The notes under the pieces were generated by a model that was not told the origin of the DNA, did not search any database, and worked only from the letters and a program-made list of their open reading frames with translations. This document shows positions 54,853 through 64,000 of a stretch of 64,000 bases of DNA, piece after piece. The stretch lies in contig NC_083598.1 in assembly GCF_020882245.1 (NCBI RefSeq), positions 82,465,714 through 82,529,713 on the forward strand, given 5' to 3'. The translations under genes and the position numbers were made by a program. Positions within the stretch are counted from its first letter, which is position 1, and each line of letters opens with the position of its first letter. This stretch comes from Rhopalosiphum padi (Eukaryota; Arthropoda; Insecta; Hemiptera; Aphididae).

Positions 54853-55831
54853 AACAGTTTTAAACAAGTTTTTTGTATAATTAGAAATTAAAGTCATATC
54901 TCAGATGCGTATTAAACGAAAATCAAATAAAATCTATATCCCATCAACATAACTACACGTATAAGTACTTGGCGTCGTGTTGAATATCGAAACGATTTGA
55001 AATAAAAAAAAAATAAATATAGATATTATACATTTTTGTTAATATAATTAATTCTATTACATTACGAAATTTTAAAGTATAGGCACCTTATACAGTAACT
55101 ATGCGTTGTCGTTTGAAACTCAACCTTTTTTTCATCGTTGAAAATATTATGTCGCTTTTATTAGATAATATTCAAGTTTGAAACGTTAACCGTTAAAATA
55201 TCGTGCCTTCGGACTCTATAGATTTGAATTTCCCATCGCCTTCGATGCCTATGGACATATCGCGCTTAATATTGTCATTCCGCGACATCTACGTACGGGT
55301 ATTTAGACGCTTTCGTCGTGCGTACTCTGAACTTCGGAAAAGTTTTCTCGTGGGCATCGTCGCGTCGGGGTGCCCCGACAATATAGTTACTATAATAATA
55401 TTGCGATAACTGATTTACGCTCGCAATGTGGTCGTCGTTATGGCGTGCCCGCGTACTACAGTAATACTAATAACGTCGTTATGTTCGTTAACTCGGCCCG
55501 ATATTCGGAATACCCTCGATCGTAGTCGACGAGACGTAGCGGGGTGTTGCAATAGCGATAATGATAATAATCCATCAATTCTCTCAAAGCCCCTCGTTAT
55601 GGATAACGCTATAGTATAACCTAAAATGCGTTGAGTTCTCCAATTACTAGTACGCCATCGCACTCGCACACTCATTCGCCTAAATCTAACTATAGGATAT
55701 ATATATGTATATAATATTATACACTCGGTTAACGCGCACCGAAAGTCAGTTAATGTAACATTGTTTAAGCGTAATAATTATATATAAAATATGTATATGT
55801 GTATATAATATATATATTCGCGTATGTACGA

Positions 55832-55851
55832 GTGTGTGTGTGTGTGTGTGT
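55832..55851. repeat. (GT)n microsatellite
   Basis: Ten GT units. They lie immediately before the possible splice acceptor TTTGGGTAG of the candidate exon at 55860. Confidence 0.93.
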
Positions 55852-55859
55852 TTGGGTAG

Positions 55860-55994
55860 AACAATCCTACTCCGGGCTAACTTTGGTCATTGCCCTCGTC
55901 ATCGGGATATCCGGTATAATATTCGTCTCTATATTGTGTAATCTCACGCGAAGAAGTTTAACGCAGCCATCGCCCTCCTTGCTGTTCCGGAGCG
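55860..55994 (+). CDS. Candidate exon with one membrane helix (nested gene, hypothetical)
   Basis: Open frame following a possible acceptor TTTGGGTAG. It encodes a polar start (QSYSG), about 21 hydrophobic residues (LTLVIALVIGISGIIFVSIL), then CNLTRRSLTQPSPSLLF. That is a typical transmembrane helix with a basic stop-transfer side. The possible donor AGCG|GTAGAC is weak. If used, it leaves one base that combines with CG at 56057 to keep the frame open into the next segment. Codon use is more GC-rich than in nearby random frames. No family recognised. If unspliced, the frame ends at TGA 56015-56017. The start of such a gene would have to lie further left, perhaps in the CpG block. Confidence 0.3.
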
Positions 55995-56056
55995 GTAGAC
56001 TTAGTTGTGCGCATTGAAATGTATACTTAAAATGCGATATTATCATATTATTATAG

Positions 56057-56250
56057 CGACCATTTCCGAAAACCCAAGTCACCGATTAGCGCCGCAGCTA
56101 GATGACTGCCATCCGAACGATATAATATTTATAACGAATAATTATTGCAGCTGTAGACGTGGCTACAATTATGACGTATCGCTAACAAAATGTTTTGATT
56201 TACGCCTTTTCCTCAAAGGCGAAAGTAGTGAAAACCTTGTCTTAAAGTAA
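56057..56250 (+). CDS. Candidate terminal exon with Cys-rich, EGF-like segment (hypothetical)
   Basis: Follows a possible acceptor ATTATTATAG and continues the frame of the segment ending at 55994 across a 62-bp AT-rich intron. It encodes about 63 residues and ends at TAA 56248-56250, with AATAAA at 56254-56259. The core, LDDCHPNDIIFITNNYCSC followed by RRGYNYDVSLTKCFD, has four cysteines spaced C-x11-C-x-C-x13-C. This resembles the C-terminal half of an EGF repeat (C-x-C-x2-GY), but lacks the two middle cysteines. The function is unknown. The EGF likeness rests on a short motif, and the whole two-exon model is inference. Confidence 0.3.
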
Positions 56251-56488
56251 AAAAATAAAAATTTACAAGTATAGTTCATCCAGGATAAGGCGCAATGAAA
56301 CGGTCGAATTTAAAAATAGGTTTCCCATAAGCTTGCTCGCGTTGAATATTATTAATTTAAAAACAATATATAATATTATGTAATTTAGTATAAACATTTT
56401 GTAATATTAAGTTAGGACCACTCGCCGTTCATTTTGTGTTAATTCCAATCTTGATAAGTACGTATACGGTACGACGAAGGTAGAAGAG

Positions 56489-56740
56489 ATGAAAGTTATT
56501 GAAGTAGATTTATCAGAAAAAAAAAAAATCTTTGAAATTGTGCTCTATACATGCTTATTGTTTTTACAAGACCAATTTGATGTATTTGATGTTGAAAAAT
56601 ACGCTTTGATATTTTCACACATTAATTATACGCAATTACTCGATACCATTGATAGTTTAATCTCCTGTCTTAGAAGTAACGCAAGTATTCGGATACATTA
56701 CGGCATCGTTAATGATGTAAAACACGTACCTACATTATAG
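56489..56740 (+). CDS. Candidate ORF, 83 codons from ATG, function unknown
   Basis: The frame is open from 56411 and has an ATG at 56489 and a TAG end at 56738-56740. The product opens MKVIEVDLSEKKKIFEIVLY and has a mixed, protein-like composition. It includes amphipathic stretches such as DVFDVEKYALIFSHINYTQ and LLDTIDSLISCLRSNASI. It looks more like a real helical protein than other frames of this length here. Its phase does not join simply to the Cys-rich segment ending at 56250, so it is kept separate. There is no signal peptide and I recognise no family. Confidence 0.25.
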   Translation: MKVIEVDLSEKKKIFEIVLYTCLLFLQDQFDVFDVEKYALIFSHINYTQLLDTIDSLISCLRSNASIRIHYGIVNDVKHVPTL

Positions 56741-59700
56741 TAATATGTTAGGTATGTTTACAAAGCGCGGATGGCTTAACGCTGTTCTAAAAATCGCAAT
56801 TTAATCGCATTGATGCCCCGTATGTAACTTTTGTCGTTTTCCGCTTTTATGAGCGCATCGAACAAATTTCGATTGTTTTAGTATTCATTTTACAACTACA
56901 CGTTATTCTCTTTGAGCGTGCAACGTACTTGCATCGAACGTTTTAATTAAATTTGATCGGCGGCAGCAATGTTTCGATAATCTGAAGGGTTGGGCTAAAA
57001 ATCATTGACCTTATAGGTACGGCGAATCGACATACAAATTCTCTTTGGTCCATGATGATTGCATCAAATCCACATTTTATCGATGTTTGTTTTTTTTGAA
57101 CAAACCTAGACAGTGCTTAAACTGTTAAAAGCACGAAACATCTAATTATGTCGTATCCATAAGCGACAGTTGGAATTAGTACCCCATGCGTTTGATCTAA
57201 ATTGTTCACGTAGTCAGTTTGCTCGTTTTCTGTTAATATTAATTAGAAGTTTTTTTTTTATTTTCTTACTTATTTAACAGTATTTCACTACACACGTTCT
57301 ATTCGTTACATCTCGTTAAATTTTCACATATAATGTATACATAACTATTTTTATAGTTTTTATTTGTGATTTTAACAAAAAAAAAACAAATATTAAAAAA
57401 AAAAAATTAAACATTTCGGAGAAACATGTTCAACTAACATACGTACATAAAGTTTTGATGTAAAACTTTCGTTTTGGATAGCAACAAAATACGATATCTT
57501 TCATAAAGTTTTTAGATGCAGAGTTCTATAATTTACCATCACCTTCAAATCTATGAAATGTTAACGAGTTTGACTCAAGTATTGCGTTTTTACTTCAACT
57601 ATAAATAAACGTACAAATGAACTAAATATGAAAACTCAAATAATTACCTACTCTGCAAATATTTGAATTTACTCAAACATAAATTGGTATAGTGATTGGT
57701 AGATTTCGTGCGTACTTAAAGTCATTAAAAAAAAATTATTTTAATAACAACGTTAATTTTATTTTTATTTCGTTTTAAATAATATATTTCCTTCGAAAAA
57801 AAAAATACATTGCTGAATAATGTGTAGTGTATTGTGCTTTTATATTAGTGATATTTTTCGTCACAATTACAACGTCTGTAACGATTTGATTGGACATTGA
57901 AATTTTAAGTATGTCGTGAAAGTGCACATTACGATAACCGCAACGCACAGTTATGATCACTGTCATAGTTATTTTATTTGATGAGCTAATTGAATATGAA
58001 TTAAATATGTAATATTAAAAACACGTATTAATTTATTCACTCTTTTACTTTTTGGGCTCAATATTCATTGGAAAAAGTTGTGGTACAGTATAACACTAAT
58101 GTAATTTCTATTTTATTTTTAGAGAAACAAAATAACAATAACGTAAACATTATTGTGTGGACAGTGAGTATTAGTGAATGTGTGTACTTTGTTTTTGAAC
58201 AAAATTATGCACTGTTTACTAATTAATGTAATTAAAACGTAAATAATTATTTGCATTTGAAGAATAATCGTAACGAAACAAAATCATATGGAGGTTCTTA
58301 ATGACTTTAGTGTAATGCGGATGACTGGAGTGGCACAGCATAAGTACTGGATACGTATATATAAATATAACAAATGCAATTAACGATATTTGTAGGTAGA
58401 AAATATACTGAACAATTTAATTATATCATTACTCAGAGGATGGTATTTGAAAAATAAATAAGCTGCATGATATGTGTACAGCTCATCAAATTTAATCAAC
58501 GATGGTGTTTATGTTTTTCATTGAACTACATTTCTGTTTTTTTTTTTTATTTACATACCTATATAATTACCGCATAAAATCCTGGGTTTTTTATGGAGTT
58601 ATTCAGAAAACTATATCCGCAAAGTACAAAAAATTATTTTTTACATACATCAAGTATTTAACGGGTCTCATCATTTAAATATGAGAAAAAAATGTAAAAA
58701 AAAATGTTCATGTTGTTATAAAAAAAAAGTATATAAAACAAATCGATAACACAATTTTTATCAAATTACTTTTCAATAAAATTTAACTTTAAAATGATGT
58801 AGATGGAATTAATAAAAAATAATTGAGTTCTCGTGTGTTCTAAATTAATATTCAATACCGTGTTGACGGCCATAATACTGAATGAAAATATATTATAATA
58901 TCATTTTTTTTTTGTTTTGAAAAAAATGTACGTGTGTAAGACACTACTTAAGTCATATAACTTTTCAGAGCTTATGATTACTCCATTTGTTGTCTTGAAT
59001 GTGTATTTTTCAAACCTATACTTAAATATTTTGAGTCCATAAACTTATAAGATCATTATATAATTCGATTAATCGTTTTATTGTTACAATTAGTTTTAAT
59101 CATCTTTCCAGAAAATTATGGTGTAATATGATATAGAAAAAAGCCATAGCGCTTTCAGACGATTTAGTCCAATTATTATTTTTTAGTTTAAAAACAAGGT
59201 GGACCAGAAAAGAATTGTATCCAATAAAACATTTCGTTTGTAGAGATAATTCCCCGGTCATTTAATTTTTTCAAAGGAACTTAAATTTAATTCTTTTTCA
59301 AATAAACATTGTTATTTTTTTTTTTTTTAGAAAACAGAAATTGTGTGACGGAGCTATCACGTAAAAAGTAATAATGGTTTTATTTTTGAATGCTGAAAAT
59401 TAATTAAATTGTTTATTCTAAAATAAAATGGATCGTAAGCAGAAAGACAGATGTACCTGACTATTAACACAGATTTATTCTATAGAATAAAACACAAACG
59501 GTTCAAATGTATATACTTTAAACCTAATCGTAAATTTGAACACTTTTTTTTTGTTTGCACTCAGGGAGCAGTATTTATTTATTTGGACTTGATTTGTATC
59601 AGAAAAAAAACCAAATTAAAGGAAAATTAAACAGACACAATTGTTTCATTGTTTCTATCTGAATGATTTCTAAATAAATTGTAATTTTTAAATAAGTTTA

Positions 59701-59871
59701 ACACGAGGTCCTCAGCTGGGTATATACATATAGCTTAGGCTCTATAAGTCATCTAAAAATCAAAATATAAGTTCACCATAAAGGATATAATGCTCTTTTT
59801 TTGGTTCCGAATTGATGACCTAGTTCTACACTGCGAATAATAAAAAAACATTAAATACTTTGTTTACTTAC
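56741..59871. other. AT-rich intron sequence with no recognised feature
   Basis: About 3.1 kb between the candidate ORF and the dpr Ig1 exon. It holds many short A and T runs and no open frame with protein-like composition. The first 300 bases are more GC-balanced than the rest. Confidence 0.6.
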
Positions 59872-60044
59872 AGTTCTGTTGGCAAGATTTTTGACTCTGC
59901 AGTTGAGATAGGCCGTTTTTCCCAAAGGCGACGTGACGTTTATCGACGCGGCTTTATCGAAGTACGGTAGATCAGGTTTCCCCGAGAATTCGCCCAAGTT
60001 ATTTTGATGTTTGTTTGATTTGCTCAACAGGCATTCTGATACAT
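59872..60044 (-). CDS. dpr9: Dpr-family cell-surface Ig protein, exon with linker and first half of Ig1 (partial gene)
   Basis: Internal coding exon of 173 nt. Read on the minus strand it follows an acceptor ending TTTCCAG and stops before a strong donor GTAAGTAAAC. It takes one base from the previous exon, then gives 57 codons. About 25 linker residues come first, then LPYFDKAASINVTSPLGKT and AYLNCRVKNLANRT, which is the start of a Dpr Ig V-type domain. Cys48 of the segment is the first disulphide cysteine. Two N-glycosylation sequons are visible (NVT at 35, NRT at 55). Dpr proteins are neuronal surface proteins with two Ig domains that pair with DIP partners in synaptic matching. The exon ends in phase 0 and joins directly to the exon at 13264-13474. 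The signal peptide must be in an exon to the right, not found here. The family is certain; the Dpr9-like assignment is from remembered similarity only. Confidence 0.92.
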
Positions 60045-63000
60045 CTGGAAATCACAATGAAAATGTTTTTATATGGTACCAATAGTAAAAGATATATTTG
60101 TCTTTTATATTGCATTTTATTGGACGAGAAAACCATTTAGCACTAAAATTGGTTACACGTGAAATATCATTGAAATAATATCTATTCACTTATAACGAAT
60201 TTAAATATAATGTAGCGCAACGCAAAATGGCATAAAACTACCTTATTTTGTTTTTTTATTTTAGTTAAAAACAATAATACACCGCTTACGCGTATTATTT
60301 AATATATTTTTTTTTTTACTTTGTGTCACTGTTGTATAGTATCTATGCTGTAATCCATTGTATTGCATGTCTTGTTGTTACACTGATATTGGTTTTTCTA
60401 ATTTATTATTCTTGCCTTTAAATTACGAATACATATAATGAAAAAAAATGAATAAGTTAAGTACGTCACGTGACATTTGTTTTTACTTCATTATAATTTA
60501 CATTTTAAACTTTTGATACATTTAAGAGTCACATTTTCTTGTTTCCAGTATATTATTTATAGTTTAAGTTGTTACATATTCTATATAAGTATTAAATATG
60601 TATTTAATCACTAGCAGTAGGTATTTCACATTTTATAAATTTATAATAATTATAACGTTTACTGTTCAACCCAACCATGCAGTTTATATACTCTTTTAGG
60701 TTATAATAGTATGTGCATTTTATTTATTTATTTCAAATCATAATAAAATTAATACTAAGAGAGAATATTTTTCAATTATAAGCATCTTAAATTGATTCAA
60801 AAATACATCAAGTCAAAATCAAACATAGTATTTTAAAGATATTAGTACCATAACACTTAATCGAGATATATTTTTGTTAGTTTACTATTTATTTTTTATC
60901 GGACTAAATAAAGGTAAATATGCATTTCGTCTGTAAATTTAACAAACGATGAATACGTTTGTTTTCTACTAATACCTATCCGAAATATAATATTTATCAA
61001 TAATAATATTTATTAATATTAAATAATATATTTTTGTAAAAATAAATTATATTTTCTATTAGTATTTCGAACCTATATAAATGTTTGTTATTATTTTAAA
61101 TTGTATTTAGACAAAATAAATATATATATTATATAAACCTTTGGTACCTAGATGCCTTTATGAGCAGATTATTTTTCACAAAAACTAATGTGTTTAAAAA
61201 ATATTATGATCACAATTGTGAAAACATATTCATTTTATACATTTATATTAATATGTAAAATTAATATAATTAATTTAATTGTTCACATACATTTTTTATT
61301 GAATTACTTTAAAATAAAGAGCACTAAATAACAGGACATAAAATAATGTACAAAGTAATAATATTACATTAGTTTGGTATTTTCATTTTATTATTTATAA
61401 GAACGAACATTGGTAAAAATGACTCCCTATCAAAGTTTATAACATTATAAAACATTAATAGATACTTTAAATCTAGTATGGAGCATCGATTTTAAGAACA
61501 AGTAATACATCAAATAAATCTCATATGTTTTTTATCCACCACTTTTCGTGATTAGAAAATATTTTTTCATCCTTACTAATATTCGGGTAGTATTTATGCG
61601 TTGAATATCTCATAGATAACTTTTTTATGTTATCACTTATCACTAAGGAAAATCGCGAATTATTTCTTAATGTAAAGAAACCATAATGTAATAACTTTTT
61701 ATGATTTTTCGCTGGATAAATTAAAATGTTATTGTTTTTAGAATATTATATTAAAATTATTAGCGAATTGTTAACATATATATTTTAATTTTTAAGTATG
61801 ACTTAGGTAATATGTATTTGAATGCAAATGATAAATGTTTAGTGGACATACGATGTAAAAAATAAAAATAATCTATTTACCTATTGGTTTTGGTTTTGTA
61901 TTGGATTGATATACTCGTTTTATTACATAAAAATGAATTATTTGAATGTTAGGTTATTATTGTATACCAGTTTTGGTGTTGTACGTTTTCGATTATATTA
62001 TACGTTTTTCTTTACTTAACGTCACTATTTTTAATATTATTTTTATACCATTTAAAATCATAAAAATTAGTTGTAACGATAAGTAAATCAATAATTATCA
62101 TTTACTTTTAATCGATATTCTGTATAAAATAGATTTATATATAATCTATTAACTATGAATATTATTATTTTAAAAAAACTGCAGTATGTATATTATTATT
62201 ATTATGGCACGCGTATTTAGCTATTATAGTAACGTCGTATTTTTTAGTAAAAATTAAATTTTAACAAAATTTGTGACATCATCAAGTTTGTATGTTAAAT
62301 ACTTACTATTGTGTGAGAGAATTAATATAATGTAAGATTATAATCTATAATAATACATGGTTTTAATTGCATTTCAAACATCACAATATGACGATGTTAT
62401 TCGTGATGTGTATGTAACACATTTCGTGCAAAATCAATACAACGCCAAAAAGATGAGCCATTGTTTGTTGCTTGCTTTTCAGTTTCCACAAAGTTATGAC
62501 GATGTTGTACGTGATTAAAAAACCATGTGTGATTGTCGTCAGACACAACAAGGAAGACAACAGATTACAGTCACGCGAAAATCAAATCATTTACTCACGT
62601 TGGGGTTATGCGCTTGACTATATTATACAGTTTTACAGAATAAACATCAAAGACGTGTTAGTGAATTTTGTGTAGGTCGTAGGTATAACAGACATTTTGA
62701 AATCAGTAATCTTCGAACCATAAATATGGCTTAGTACACATATATAACAGTTAGGATCAGATTATTTCTACTACGAGTATAAGTACTTCATAAAATAGAA
62801 TATATTTTCACTCGAACGGTTTTATGGAAAACTATGTAAGATTTATGACGTGTTCGTATGTAACGTCAATAAACTGTAATTCGTTTATTATGACTTGATT
62901 GCATTTTGTAAATAAGAAAAATAGTCAAACACGTATAATATTATTAATACCTACTAAAACTGTATGAAACATTTTTTTTCTCGTGGTTGTCAATTTGGCA

Positions 63001-64000
63001 ACAGAAATGAACAGTATATATTATATTATTCAATCGTCATGAATCCTAGTGCCAACAATATATTATTTTTTTTTCAGTTCAAACAAACATAATTTTTTTG
63101 TTCAAAGTTATCGTTAGAATTATGTACATTTAAGAATAGGTAGATATTTTATCAGTGAAATGAATTGTACACTGATGTTAATTTAAACCAAGTAAAAATA
63201 GACGTCGAAATACCCGAAGTGGTGCTTGTAAATAACGACATACAAACAAAGTGTTTGCAAATGATTATAGCAACTGCGTATTGAGGTTAAAATATGTAAT
63301 ATTATCATAACGTGGACTGCACACTGCTTTATTAATTGCGAGAACACGACGCGTTAAGAAAAACCCCGCGCGCCAATGATGATCGCTGAGGATGGAATTT
63401 TATTAATTGTGACGGTGTGCGAATAAACGAAACACTTTTACGTATACTATTCTATACGCTTAAAACGTACATAACTCTAACTGAATAATTTTAACCGTAA
63501 ACTATACACACGTAATGCCGGTGAACTTCGTATGGATACCGATTTGTTTGGGACGTAATGCCGAGGCGTATATTAATCGCATACGTTACCCGTCGGAAAT
63601 TTTAATTAATTTTACCTAATTATTTGAAGCATCTCGATTTCATATGTATATATGTTGTACCATATCGTACTATATCCATATTAATGCTGTGTGCAGAGTT
63701 TGAAATTCGAGATTCATCTTTTCGGTTTACGCAACTTACACTTTAGCGCGCTATAATTTCATTCGACTCGGCATACGACATGCATATCTATAACACATTA
63801 ATTATGGATATGCGCGTCTCTTCGAGTTAATATATTGTTTTCGTAGATTAAGTGTAGTGTTTTGAACTTCGCACTCATTCTATTTGACTACGCTCTGTAT
63901 TGACACTGTGCGGATTCCGACCGGTTAAAAAAAAAAAAACGTTCATTTGTCTAATATTTAACTGAGTAGTGTAGTGGTAAGTATATTTTTATGCGCATGT
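60045..64000 (-). other. Right-hand dpr intron, incomplete (at least 4 kb)
   Basis: This lies upstream of the first visible dpr exon on the coding strand. It must separate that exon, which begins one base into a codon, from an earlier exon with the signal peptide. No hydrophobic ATG-started segment followed by a matching donor was recognised here. The sequence is AT-rich up to about 63300, then becomes more GC-balanced with scattered CpG to the window end. The final 30 bases contain a good plus-strand splice-donor match (GTGGTAAGTAT, exon end at 63976), of unknown meaning. Confidence 0.6.

Larger units (their letters stand above)
13475..59871 (-). other. dpr9: 46.4-kb intron of the dpr gene, splitting Ig domain 1
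   Basis: The intron runs from donor GTAAGTAAAC (right end) to acceptor GCCATTACAG (left end) on the minus strand. It is phase 0 and separates the two cysteines of Ig1. It is AT-rich and filled with simple repeats, transposon remnants and a few GC-richer islands, listed separately. Between those islands I see only random-looking short reading frames with low-complexity or membrane-like AT-rich composition, and nothing that resembles another Dpr exon. Large introns within Ig-superfamily neuronal genes are common in insects and often hold regulatory sequence, but no specific enhancer can be named from sequence alone. Confidence 0.88.

Noticed and set aside
1..64000. tRNA, rRNA, CRISPR arrays, operons or prokaryotic mobile systems
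   Set aside because: No tRNA-like B-box with matching arms, no rRNA core sequence and no regularly spaced repeats were seen; the window is insect-type intronic DNA.

Overview
The window looks like nuclear DNA of an insect. It is very AT-rich, full of (AAT)n, (AT)n and (TG)n runs, with no operons and almost no long reading frames. The style fits a sap-feeding hemipteran such as an aphid. That assignment is inference from composition and repeat style. What is certain is that it is arthropod-type DNA.

The one gene recognised with confidence is a member of the dpr family (defective proboscis extension response), on the minus strand. Two coding exons are visible. The exon at 59872-60044 carries the N-terminal linker and first half of Ig domain 1, including its first cysteine. 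The exon at 13264-13474 carries the rest of Ig domain 1, including the core Trp, the family signature and the second cysteine. They join in phase across an intron of 46,397 bp. The signal-peptide exon should lie beyond the right edge, and the Ig2 and C-terminal exons beyond the left edge. I found neither inside. The protein most resembles Dpr9/Dpr8 of Drosophila (from memory).

The rest is intron sequence. Within it I can support: a 242-bp hAT-type MITE at 2015-2256 with inverted ends and near-identical 8-bp flanks; a broken hAT transposase C-terminus at 36844-37080; a probable ~494-bp MITE at 52148-52641; and a large GC/CpG-rich block at about 52680-53480 that looks like a promoter or first-exon region. 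On the plus strand at 55860-56250 two ORF segments are joined in phase by a possible 62-bp intron. They encode a membrane helix followed by a short Cys-rich, EGF-like tail. This is the best candidate for an unannotated gene nested in the dpr intron, but it is a hypothesis. A further plus-strand ORF of 83 codons follows at 56489-56740.

Other items are microsatellites, palindromes and a few GC-balanced islands of unknown role. No rRNA, tRNA, CRISPR array or prokaryotic-type system was seen.
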